Origin: an uncultured Collinsella sp.
Lineage (GTDB): Bacteria > Actinomycetota > Coriobacteriia > Coriobacteriales > Coriobacteriaceae
Direction of reading: 5' to 3'
DNA length: 14,228 nt
Assembly: GCA_902494945.1 (NCBI GenBank)
Contig: CABUVF010000039.1
Location: 1-14,228, forward strand
Shown: positions 1 through 6,512 of the stretch, in pieces
How positions within the stretch are numbered: position 1 is the stretch's first letter
How the letters are laid out: every line of letters starts with the position of its first letter
Position numbers and translations under genes: made by a program
Notes under the pieces: model-generated
What the model saw: the letters and a program-made list of their open reading frames with translations, nothing else
What the model was told of the DNA's origin: nothing
Databases searched by the model: none

Positions 1-446
1 AGCGGCACATGCTGATCGGACCTGCCGGCGATAAAGGACAGCCCCATATCACGCGCCAATAGCTGAAACGCCACCTCGCCCTTGACAGGAAGCACCGTAC
101 CGTCCAAGCCAAGCTCACCTGCGATAAGACAACGATCGAGGTTGTCGCGGGGAATCTGACCATCGGCCGCCAATACCGCGATGGCGATGGGCAGATCAAA
201 GCCGCTACCGGTCTTGCGAATATCGCCGGGCGCCAGATTGACCGTAATGCCCGAGCGCGGGATCTCGAACCCAGCGGAGCGCATCGCACAGCGAATACGA
301 CCGCGTGACTCCATCACCTCCATACTCGGAATGCCGAGCATCTGAATGCCCGGAACGCCGCCGGCAAGCGAGACCTCGACCGTGACGGGAATCGCCTCGA
401 CGCCGCGGATGCAGGCCGCGTGAACGGCGAACGTCTCGAACGCCAT
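1..446 (-). CDS. comM: ComM/YifB family Mg-chelatase-like ATPase, N-terminal part (runs off the left edge)
   Basis: The first 148 residues are visible; the ATPase core lies outside the window. The protein begins MAFETFAVHAACIRG and contains the run VNLAPGDIRKTGSGFDLPIA followed by an LAADGQI-type segment. These are hallmarks of the N-terminal Lon-protease-like domain of the YifB/ComM family. In naturally competent bacteria ComM is a hexameric helicase that extends branch migration of incoming DNA; its role elsewhere is unclear. The ATG at 446 shares its A with the TGA stop of yraN (TGATG), so translation is probably coupled. The order yraN-comM is common in bacteria, usually with dprA next, which would lie beyond position 1. 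Family assignment is firm from conserved sequence. Function in this organism is inference. Confidence 0.92.
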   Translation of the reverse strand, partial: MAFETFAVHAACIRGVEAIPVTVEVSLAGGVPGIQMLGIPSMEVMESRGRIRCAMRSAGFEIPRSGITVNLAPGDIRKTGSGFDLPIAIAVLAADGQIPRDNLDRCLIAGELGLDGTVLPVKGEVAFQLLARDMGLSFIAGRSDQHVP

Positions 447-931
447 CACGACACCTGCCAATCGAACGCATTGTACTGATGCTCGATCTCGGCGATATGC
501 CCGCCGCGGATGGTGACGCCCACGGCATCGAAGCGGATCGCCTTGAGCGGATAATGCTCCATGAGGTAGCAGCTCGCAATGCGACGATAGCGTCGCTGCT
601 TTTGAGCGTTCACCGCCTCCTCGGGAAAGACCCGCGTGTTGCAATCCAGTGCAACGCGTCTGGTCTTGACCTCGGCCATCACCACGACATCGTCGAGCTC
701 ATCGAGCAGCACCAGATCGGCCTCACCCTCGGTGCAACGATAACCCTGCTCTAGCAAGGTGTAGCCGCGCTCGTTAAAGTAGTCGATGGTGATAAGCTCG
801 CCCAGCATACCGAGCTCGCGAGGACTGAGCCCCTTGATAAACTCGGGCGTGATCGAGGCGCAATCGAGCTCCCCTTCTTCCCAACGTTCCCTGAGCTGCT
901 GCGTCTTGCTCATTTTGCCTGCGGCACACAT
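446..931 (-). CDS. yraN: YraN family (UPF0102) nuclease-like protein
   Basis: Predicted 161 aa. The core from about residue 41 (GMLGELITIDYFNERGYTLL) and the motif GE-x-D (residues 69-72) followed by E-V-K (87-89) match the restriction-endonuclease-like fold of the UPF0102/YraN family, with the PD-(D/E)XK-type acidic and lysine residues present. The biochemical role is not established; membership near comM, dprA and rnhB suggests DNA or RNA processing. I chose the ATG at 931 because AAAGGAG lies five bases upstream. The frame is open back to 985, but that extra segment encodes a Gly-rich stretch that is simply the ribosome binding site region. About 38 residues precede the conserved core, which is longer than usual; an internal ATG (residue 7) is another possible start. 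The stop overlaps the comM start by one base. Confidence 0.88.
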   Translation of the reverse strand: MCAAGKMSKTQQLRERWEEGELDCASITPEFIKGLSPRELGMLGELITIDYFNERGYTLLEQGYRCTEGEADLVLLDELDDVVVMAEVKTRRVALDCNTRVFPEEAVNAQKQRRYRRIASCYLMEHYPLKAIRFDAVGVTIRGGHIAEIEHQYNAFDWQVS

Positions 932-990
932 GGGGTCTCCTTTCCCGCTCCCTGCATTGCCCCCGATGATGAGGGCACCTTTCATGCGGG

Positions 991-1018
991 TAAGTACCGG
1001 AAACTAACCAAAAGCCAA
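991..1018 (-). promoter_or_regulatory. weak candidate promoter for yraN-comM
   Basis: On the minus strand a TTGGCT hexamer, a 16-base spacer and TACTTA lie upstream of the yraN ribosome binding site and downstream of the hairpin that follows rnhB. A promoter is expected here if that hairpin terminates transcription. The match to consensus is poor, so this is only a placement guess. Confidence 0.2.
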
Positions 1019-1034
1019 CCACATGCCGACAAAT

Positions 1035-1074
1035 TAGGGGCCGTGCGCAACAATAGCGTTGCGCACGGCCCCTA
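1035..1074 (-). terminator. 17-bp perfect hairpin downstream of rnhB, probable terminator
   Basis: TAGGGGCCGTGCGCAAC is followed by a six-base loop and its exact reverse complement. The hairpin begins 46 bases after the rnhB stop. In the minus direction it is followed by TAATTTGTC, only a weak U tract. It may be the rnhB terminator, a bidirectional hairpin, or part of an intergenic repeat. The stem is longer than those of the other terminators in this window. Confidence 0.6.
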
Positions 1075-1120
1075 CCAGCAGGTTTATAAAACGCTTCAGG
1101 TCCCTGTCTCCACAATTGAC

Positions 1121-1909
1121 CTAGAAAAGGCGCTCAGTCTGCAAAAAGTTTCCGCAAAAGCTCACACGATGCAGCGGAGAAAGACCATGTTTGCGAATCG
1201 CCTCAATGTGCTCGGGGCTCGCATAGCCTTTCGATTCGGCTAAATGGTACTCGGGATACTCGGCATCGTACTCGACCATCATCTCGTCACGCGTAACCTT
1301 GGCCATGATGGAGGCGGCGGCGATACAGGCGATCTTGGCATCGCCCTTGACCACGTCGCACTCATGGGGCACGGCACCCAAGGGGTTGCCGTCCATAAGC
1401 ACGCAATCGGGCTCAAGTCCCGTATCGGCCACGGCACCCGCAACGGCGGCTCGAATGGCGCGGGCCATACCCATTTCATCGATATCCGCAGGAGCGATAT
1501 GGCAATAACCGATAGCGGTCGCCACCTCGGCAATCTTCACCGAGAGCAGCTCGCGGCGCGCCGGCGTGAGCTTTTTGGAATCGTTGATGCCCCAAACACG
1601 CGGCTCCATCGGAAGACACACGGCGCACACGGTCAAGGGACCGGCCACCGATCCGCGACCCACCTCGTCGACGCCCACGACCACCCCATCGCCACCGAGC
1701 TCATGCATGAGCTCGTACATGTCGTTGACACGTTCGCGCTCGGCAAGCTCCTTGGCATGGCGTTTGAGGGCGCGTTCACAAGCCTTGATCACCTGCTGGC
1801 GCGGGTCCTCGCGAAAATGCTCCACGAGGGCGGGAATCTCCTCAAACGTAGCACTCGCCAGCTCACCGGCAACCTGTGATGCCGAAACCGAGCTCGTCAT
1901 GTTGGCCAT
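1121..1909 (-). CDS. rnhB: Ribonuclease HII
   Basis: Predicted 262 aa. RNase HII cleaves the RNA strand of RNA-DNA hybrids and nicks at single ribonucleotides misincorporated in DNA, starting ribonucleotide excision repair. The four metal-binding acidic residues are visible: D81 and E82 in GVDEVGRG, D173 in LMDGN and D190 in VVKGD, followed by the conserved IAAASIMAKVTRDEM block. NDSKKL (109-114) and KGYASPEH are also conserved. About 75 residues precede the catalytic domain (EEIPALVEHFREDPRQQV and neighbours), like the N-terminal substrate-binding extension of Bacillus-type RNase HII. The ATG at 1909 is chosen because AAGGAGG lies seven bases upstream; an in-frame start six codons earlier overlaps that site. 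The gene begins about 30 bases after the rplS terminator, with no obvious promoter between, so it may depend on readthrough. Confidence 0.96.
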   Translation of the reverse strand: MANMTSSVSASQVAGELASATFEEIPALVEHFREDPRQQVIKACERALKRHAKELAERERVNDMYELMHELGGDGVVVGVDEVGRGSVAGPLTVCAVCLPMEPRVWGINDSKKLTPARRELLSVKIAEVATAIGYCHIAPADIDEMGMARAIRAAVAGAVADTGLEPDCVLMDGNPLGAVPHECDVVKGDAKIACIAAASIMAKVTRDEMMVEYDAEYPEYHLAESKGYASPEHIEAIRKHGLSPLHRVSFCGNFLQTERLF

Positions 1910-1938
1910 AACAGGCCCTCCTTGCATGCAAATCAGAT

Positions 1939-1968
1939 AAAAAGAAGGGCCACCCGAAGGTGACCCTT
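1939..1968 (-). terminator. rho-independent terminator of rplS
   Basis: The minus strand reads AAGGGTCACC, TTCG, GGTGGCCCTT, then CTTTTT. This is a 10-bp stem with one G-U pair, a UUCG tetraloop and a five-U tract. It lies 34 bases after the rplS stop and just before rnhB. Confidence 0.88.
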
Positions 1969-2002
1969 GTGTCCAAACGAGTGGACAGACGCTGCGATCT
2001 TC

Positions 2003-2344
2003 CTAGCGCTTCTCGGGGATGCGAGCAGCCTTGCCCACCTTGTCGCGGAGGTAGTACAGCTTGGCGCGACGGACGCGACCATGACGAATGACCTCGAGCT
2101 TGGCGATCTTGGGGCTGTGAAGCGGGAAGGTACGCTCAACACCGACACCGAAGGACATCTTGCGGACGGTGAAGGTCTCGCGGGCACCGGCGCCGGCCAT
2201 GCGGATGACGTCGCCCTGGAAGACCTGAATGCGCTCGCGGTCGCCTTCCTTAATGCGGTAGTGAACCTTGACGTTGTCGGCGACGCGAACCTGAGGAATG
2301 TCCTCGCGGATCTGCTGACGCTCGATTGCGCGGATGTAATCCAT
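2003..2344 (-). CDS. rplS: 50S ribosomal protein L19 (bL19)
   Basis: Predicted 113 aa, the usual length for bL19. The protein sits at the 30S-50S interface. Recognisable blocks are RERIQVFQGDVI, ETFTVRKMSFGVGVERTFPLHSPKI and the end VRRAKLYYLRDKVGKAARI, which align through the whole family. The start is the ATG at 2344, with AAGGA seven bases upstream; the frame extends to a TTG two codons earlier, which is less likely. In many bacteria rplS follows trmD directly. Here it is a single-gene unit with its own promoter and a strong terminator, separated from trmD by lepB, glyQS, PDRP and ppdK. Confidence 0.98.
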   Translation of the reverse strand: MDYIRAIERQQIREDIPQVRVADNVKVHYRIKEGDRERIQVFQGDVIRMAGAGARETFTVRKMSFGVGVERTFPLHSPKIAKLEVIRHGRVRRAKLYYLRDKVGKAARIPEKR

Positions 2345-2413
2345 GTGCAATTCCTTACTCTTCTAGAGGTGCCGTACCACCTTGGCCGGCACGTAGTTGA
2401 ACAAACGTATTCG

Positions 2414-2441
2414 AGTATACACGCGCGGGTTTCTGCTGCAA
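2414..2441 (-). promoter_or_regulatory. sigma-A-type promoter of rplS
   Basis: On the minus strand TTGCAG (2441-2436), a 16-base spacer and TATACT (2419-2414) form a good housekeeping promoter. The expected transcription start is near 2407, giving a leader of about 60 bases before the rplS ATG. It lies after the ppdK terminator, which suits an independent rplS transcript. Confidence 0.7.
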
Positions 2442-2486
2442 GAACATTTTTTCACGCAGACAAAAAGACAAAACCCGCACATGATA

Positions 2487-2516
2487 ACCGCCCGTCTCAC
2501 GAATGAGACGGGCGGT
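2487..2516 (-). terminator. probable terminator of ppdK
   Basis: A 13-bp perfect stem (ACCGCCCGTCTCA with its complement) closes a four-base loop that reads UUCG in the minus-strand RNA. It begins 38 bases after the ppdK stop. The sequence after it (TTATCATGTGCGGGTTTTG) has no immediate U tract, so termination may be incomplete or factor-assisted. Confidence 0.7.
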
Positions 2517-2554
2517 ATGAAGGGGGACTATGCCAGGCGTCGATGCGCAGGGCG

Positions 2555-5305
2555 CTAGGCGTTGCGCTTGGCCTCGAGCTTGGCCTGAGCGGCAGCCAGA
2601 CGCGCCAGGGGCACGCGGTAAGGCGAGCAGGACACATAGTCCACATCGGCCACGTTAAACAGGCCCTTGATGGACTTGGGGTCGCCGCCGTGCTCGCCGC
2701 ACACGCCAAAGTGCATGCCAGGGTTGGTGGCGCGACCCTTTTCGACGGCCATGCGCACGAGCTCCAGCACCGCCGTATCGATGGTCTCGAAGGGGTTGTC
2801 CTTCAGGATCTTCTTGTGCAGGTACAGCGGAATGAACTTAGCCTCGGCGTCGTCACGCGAGAAACCGAAAGTCGTCTGCGTGAGGTCGTTGGTGCCAAAG
2901 CAGAAGAAGTCGGCGTGCTGCGCGATCTCGTCGGCGACCATGCAAGCGCGCGGCAGCTCGAGCATCGTACCCACGGGAATGTTGAGCTCGACACCTTCCT
3001 CGGAGGAGACCTCGGCGATCACGCGCTCGATGACCTCGCGAGTCTGAACGTGCTCGGCCGTAATGGAAACGAGCGGGACCATAATCTCGGGACGCGGGTC
3101 GACGCCTTCCTTGATAAGGCGGGCGGCAGCCGTTGCCACGGCACGGACCTGCATGAGCGGCAGGTCACCGAAGACGACGGACAGGCGCACGCCGCGCAAG
3201 CCCAGCATCGGGTTGGACTCGACCATGCCGTCGATACGACGCAGGCGGGCACGCAGGGCGGCAAGCTCTTCCTCGCTGGCGCCGGCGGCCTCCTTCTTGG
3301 TGATGGCGACCTCAAGCTCACGCGGATCGTCAAGGAACTCGTGCAGCGGCGGATCGAGCAGACGCACGACCACATCGCGACCGGACATGGTCTTGAACAT
3401 CGCCAGGAAGTCCTCGGTCTGGACCTTGAGCAGGTCGGCCAGGGCCTGCTGCTTTACGGCCTCGTCATCGGACAGGATAAAGCTCTGGATGATGTTCTTG
3501 CGGTCGCCCAGGAACATATGCTCGGTGCGGCACAGGCCGATGGCCTCGGCGCCAAACTCGAGCGCGAGCGCGGCATCCTCGGGGTTGTCGGCGTTGACGC
3601 GCACGTGGTTGGCGTGGCCGCAGGTCTCGTCCAAGCGAATCTCGTCGGCCCAGGACAGGATGGTGTCCAGGTCGCCGGTGAGCTCGGCCGAAACCAGGTC
3701 GACGGCGCCGTCGACGACGCTGCCCTGGGTACCGTCGATGGAGATGACATCACCCTCGCGCAGCACGCGGTCGCTGCCCTCGATGTGCACGACCTTCTCG
3801 GCAGCGTCGATATGGAAGCGCTCGACACCGCAGACGCAGGGCGTACCCATGCCGCGGGCGATAACGGCGGCATGGCTCGTCTTGCCGCCATGGCTGGTCA
3901 GGATGCCCTCGGCGGCGACCATACCCTTCAGGTCATCGGGGTTGGTCTCCCAACGAACCAGAATGACCTTGTGACCCTCGTTGGCGCGCGCGACGGCGTC
4001 GTCACTCGAGAACACGACCTCGCCCACGGCGGCACCGGGGCTGGCGTTAAGGCCGCTGGCCAGGGCCTCGTACTTCTTGGAGGCGTCGAACTGCGGGTGC
4101 AGGAGCTGATCGAGCTGCGCGGGATCGATGCGGCTCACGGCCTCCTCGCGGGTGATGAGGCCCTCCTCGACCATCTCGATAGCGATGCGCAGCGCGGCGG
4201 TAGCGGTGCGCTTGCCCACGCGAGTCTGAAGCATCCAAAGTTTACCCTGCTCGATGGTGAATTCGATATCGCACATGTCGCGATAGTGATCCTCGAGCGT
4301 CAGGAACACGCGCTCGAGCTCCTCACCTGCAGACTCGAGGCCCGGGGTAGTCTTGAGGTCGGCGATGGGCTCGGTGTTACGGATGCCGGCGACGACGTCC
4401 TCGCCCTGGGCGTTGACCAGAAAGTCGCCGTAGAACTCCTTGGTGCCGTCGGCCGGGTTGCGCGTAAAGGCGACGCCGGTCGCAGAGGTCTCCCCCTTGT
4501 TGCCAAAGGCCATGGCCTGGACGTTGACGGCAGTACCGAGCTCGTCGGAAATGCCGTGCTGCATGCGGTAGATGCAGGCGCGCTCGTTCATCCAACTGCC
4601 AAAGACGGCCTGGATGGCAAGGCGCAGCTGAAGCTCAGGATCGTACGGGAAGACGGGCTTGCCGTCGGCGACCTCGAGCTCGGGATACAGGACGGCCTCG
4701 ACGTTCTCGGAGAAGATGCCCTTAAAGGTCTCGACGAGCTCCTGCAGATCCTCGGCCGAAAGCTCGGAATCGACACGAACGCCAGCGACCAGGCGGGCCT
4801 GGGTCAGGGCGTTCTCGAATTGATCGGCATCGACGCCCATGACGACGTTGGAGAACATCTGGATAAAGCGACGGTAGCTGTCCCAGGCAAAGCGCGGGTT
4901 CTGCGTCTGCGCGATAAGGCCCTGGACGGAATCGTCGTTGAGGCCCAGGTTGAGGACCGTGTCCATCATGCCGGGCATAGAGAACGGAGCGCCCGAGCGA
5001 ACCGACACGAGCAGCGGATCGGAGGCATCGCCGAGTTTCTTGCCGCAACGGGCCTCGAGGTCCGCCTCGGCGGCAACGATCTCATCGAGTGCGCCTTCGG
5101 GCCAGACGTTGCCGGCACCGGAGTACTCGACACAGGTCTGGCAGGTAATGGTAAAGCCACCGGGAACCGGCAGGCCGATACGGCTCATCTCGGCAAGGTT
5201 AGCGCCCTTGCCACCAAGCACGAAGTTCATGGATTTGTCGCCCTCAGTGACACAGGTGCCCTGGGCGTCGGTTCCAAAACGGTAAACCCTCTTGCAATCG
5301 CTCAC
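2555..5305 (-). CDS. ppdK: Pyruvate, phosphate dikinase
   Basis: Predicted 916 aa. The enzyme interconverts ATP + phosphate + pyruvate and AMP + PPi + PEP in the cytosol, in the glycolytic or gluconeogenic direction. The N-terminal ATP-grasp part starts with VLGGKGANLAEM and contains SVRSGAPFSMPGMMDTVLNLG. The swivelling phosphohistidine domain has GGKTSHAAVIARGMGTPCVCG with catalytic H478 and, two residues earlier, the regulatory T476. The C-terminal TIM barrel has GLCRTEHMF, FCFGTNDLTQTTFG and FGVCGEHGGDP with catalytic C869. Both offsets agree with the Clostridium symbiosum enzyme. I chose the GTG at 5305, four bases after GGGGAAG, over a GTG seven codons earlier. PDRP, its regulator, is encoded immediately upstream. 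The reverse strand is open over nearly the whole gene, a codon-bias shadow. Confidence 0.97.
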   Translation of the reverse strand: MSDCKRVYRFGTDAQGTCVTEGDKSMNFVLGGKGANLAEMSRIGLPVPGGFTITCQTCVEYSGAGNVWPEGALDEIVAAEADLEARCGKKLGDASDPLLVSVRSGAPFSMPGMMDTVLNLGLNDDSVQGLIAQTQNPRFAWDSYRRFIQMFSNVVMGVDADQFENALTQARLVAGVRVDSELSAEDLQELVETFKGIFSENVEAVLYPELEVADGKPVFPYDPELQLRLAIQAVFGSWMNERACIYRMQHGISDELGTAVNVQAMAFGNKGETSATGVAFTRNPADGTKEFYGDFLVNAQGEDVVAGIRNTEPIADLKTTPGLESAGEELERVFLTLEDHYRDMCDIEFTIEQGKLWMLQTRVGKRTATAALRIAIEMVEEGLITREEAVSRIDPAQLDQLLHPQFDASKKYEALASGLNASPGAAVGEVVFSSDDAVARANEGHKVILVRWETNPDDLKGMVAAEGILTSHGGKTSHAAVIARGMGTPCVCGVERFHIDAAEKVVHIEGSDRVLREGDVISIDGTQGSVVDGAVDLVSAELTGDLDTILSWADEIRLDETCGHANHVRVNADNPEDAALALEFGAEAIGLCRTEHMFLGDRKNIIQSFILSDDEAVKQQALADLLKVQTEDFLAMFKTMSGRDVVVRLLDPPLHEFLDDPRELEVAITKKEAAGASEEELAALRARLRRIDGMVESNPMLGLRGVRLSVVFGDLPLMQVRAVATAAARLIKEGVDPRPEIMVPLVSITAEHVQTREVIERVIAEVSSEEGVELNIPVGTMLELPRACMVADEIAQHADFFCFGTNDLTQTTFGFSRDDAEAKFIPLYLHKKILKDNPFETIDTAVLELVRMAVEKGRATNPGMHFGVCGEHGGDPKSIKGLFNVADVDYVSCSPYRVPLARLAAAQAKLEAKRNA

Positions 5306-5380
5306 GATACTTCCCCTTCCATGCACTTACGCGCACGACCGTGGTAACGAATCGACCCGCCGAATGCGAGCCGTGAGGGT

Positions 5381-5386
5381 ACTATA
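5381..5386 (-). promoter_or_regulatory. candidate -10 element of ppdK
   Basis: TATAGT on the minus strand lies about 75 bases before the ppdK start codon. No convincing -35 hexamer is found 16 to 18 bases upstream, so the promoter would need an activator or an actinobacterial-type -10-dependent polymerase. The same TATAGTAC octamer occurs upstream of glyQ. Confidence 0.4.
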
Positions 5387-5427
5387 CGGCGGGTTTTGGG
5401 CGGGCTTGCGCAGAGGGCGCGAGGGTT

Positions 5428-5475
5428 GGTAAACGTGGTAAATATGGCGGTAAACGGTAGGTAAAGTTGGTTACC
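5428..5475 (-). repeat. cluster of five TTTACC-like direct repeats upstream of ppdK
   Basis: Reading the plus strand, GGTAAA occurs at 5428, 5437, 5449 and 5460, followed by GGTTACC at 5469. The start-to-start distances are 9, 12, 11 and 9 bases, close to one helical turn. On the minus strand, the sense of ppdK, these are four copies of (G/A/C)TTTACC plus one GGTAACC. They sit roughly 54 to 101 bases upstream of the start predicted from the -10 at 5381. A further TTTACC lies in the opposite orientation at 5535-5540. Such an arrangement suggests a cooperative DNA-binding protein. The regulator is unknown. Confidence 0.55.
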
Positions 5476-5480
5476 TTATG

Positions 5481-5511
5481 AAGATACCAATGCAAGATGC
5501 TTGCAGGTCAA
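5481..5511 (-). promoter_or_regulatory. possible distal ppdK promoter with a dyad in a 19-base spacer
   Basis: On the minus strand TTGACC (5511-5506), a 19-base spacer and TATCTT (5486-5481) form a promoter-like element. The spacer contains the perfect dyad TGCAAG-CAT-CTTGCA (5491-5505). Long spacers carrying a dyad are typical of MerR-family targets. The TTTACC repeats would then lie downstream in the leader. The surrounding 5476-5602 stretch is more AT-rich than the coding sequence; I see no gene in it. Confidence 0.35.
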
Positions 5512-5602
5512 ATGCTAGTTTATTGCTAAATCGCTTTACCAATATCGTGCATTATTTTTAGGTAGTCTTTTAGAGACGGGCATTTTTAGCTACCCCAATA
5601 AG

Positions 5603-6478
5603 CTAGCTTTGCTGGGCTCGGCGGGCGGCGCGGCGGGCACGGGCATCTTGGATTTCCTCCAAGTGGCTAATGATCTCGGCAGCGCTTTCCTCGATGGCCT
5701 TGCCATCGGTACGCACCACAAAGCAGCCTAGGCGCTTCATGAGGGCACGGGCTTCCTCAAGCTCGCTGCGCACACTCTCGGGCTCGGCATAGGAGCCGGC
5801 AACGGCACGGGCGTAGTCATCGCCCAAGCGACTATCGCGAATTTCGGAAATCACATCGACGGTCGAGATCAGACCAAACAACCGCATCGGGTCAACCTCG
5901 TAAATCGACTTCGGCGGCTCCATGCCATGCGCCAGTGGGACATTGGCGACCTTGTAGCCCTGATAGGCTAAATACATCGACAGCGGCGTCTTGGATGTAC
6001 GCGACACACCCAGCAGCACGATATCGGCACCCGACAGATCGTCGCAACCGCGCCCGTCATCGTGCTCAACGAAATACTCCATGGCCTCGATACGATGGAA
6101 ATAGCGGTCATCGGTCTTGTGAATCACGCCCGCAACGCACTTGGGCGGCACACCGATGAGCGACGACAGCACGGCAAGCGTCGGGCCGATCAGGTCGACC
6201 GAACGGATATGCAGCATACCCAGGTAATCGAGCACGCGGGCGCGAAGCGCCGGATCGACAATGGTATGGAACACGGCGACATCGCGATGGTCGGCATCGA
6301 CGCGCGGCCCCACAAATGACTTGACCTGCTCCACGGAGGTCACCTTGGGCAGGCGCAAAACGCGAAAAGCCCCTTCATCAAATTGCCCGGACGCCGCAAG
6401 CACCACCTCACAAGCGGTATCGCCGAGCGAGTCGGAGATAACGATAACGGTGGGACGAGCGGTGACCGGGCAATCCAT
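5603..6478 (-). CDS. Pyruvate, phosphate dikinase regulatory protein (PDRP, DUF299 kinase/phosphorylase)
   Basis: Predicted 291 aa. Proteins of this family inactivate PPDK by ADP-dependent phosphorylation of a threonine near the catalytic phosphohistidine and reactivate it by phosphate-dependent removal, yielding pyrophosphate. Visible signatures are the N-terminal VIVISDSLGDTACEVV, KTDDRYFHRIEAMEYFVEHD (121-140), the P-loop GVSRTSKT (157-164) followed by PLSMYLAYQGYKVANVPL, and a C-terminal DGKAIEESAAEII segment before an Arg/Ala-rich tail. The ATG at 6478 has AAAGGAG six bases upstream. It lies 34 bases after glyS and upstream of ppdK. The association of glyQS with this family is also known in Firmicutes. 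A PEP synthase regulator (PpsR) has the same fold, but the neighbouring gene is ppdK, so PDRP is the better call. Confidence 0.95.
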   Translation of the reverse strand: MDCPVTARPTVIVISDSLGDTACEVVLAASGQFDEGAFRVLRLPKVTSVEQVKSFVGPRVDADHRDVAVFHTIVDPALRARVLDYLGMLHIRSVDLIGPTLAVLSSLIGVPPKCVAGVIHKTDDRYFHRIEAMEYFVEHDDGRGCDDLSGADIVLLGVSRTSKTPLSMYLAYQGYKVANVPLAHGMEPPKSIYEVDPMRLFGLISTVDVISEIRDSRLGDDYARAVAGSYAEPESVRSELEEARALMKRLGCFVVRTDGKAIEESAAEIISHLEEIQDARARRAARRAQQS

Positions 6479-6512
6479 GCGGGGCTCCTTTTGCGCTTAT
6501 GCGCAGGCTGGC

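Noticed and set aside
479..754. Plus-strand frame of 91 codons opposite yraN
   Set aside because: Antisense shadow of yraN, which has conserved catalytic motifs.
1043..1243. 66-codon plus-strand reading frame overlapping the hairpin and the rnhB 3' end
   Set aside because: It reads through the inverted repeat and then in antisense to rnhB; no ribosome binding site.
2543..5347. 934-codon open frame on the plus strand opposite ppdK
   Set aside because: It mirrors ppdK in antisense. Long stop-free antisense frames are expected from GC-rich codon bias, the translation is low-complexity (many H, G, D, L) and resembles no family, while the minus strand encodes an unmistakable PPDK.
5478..5561. 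27-codon plus-strand reading frame beginning MKIPMQDACRS in the PDRP-ppdK gap
   Set aside because: No Shine-Dalgarno sequence, no recognisable features, and it overlaps the candidate promoter and dyad. Too short to support without conservation data.
5562..5602. Possible terminator after PDRP (AGCT-based inverted repeat near 5587-5606)
   Set aside because: Only about five base pairs and followed by A residues, not U, on the minus strand. No convincing terminator is visible.
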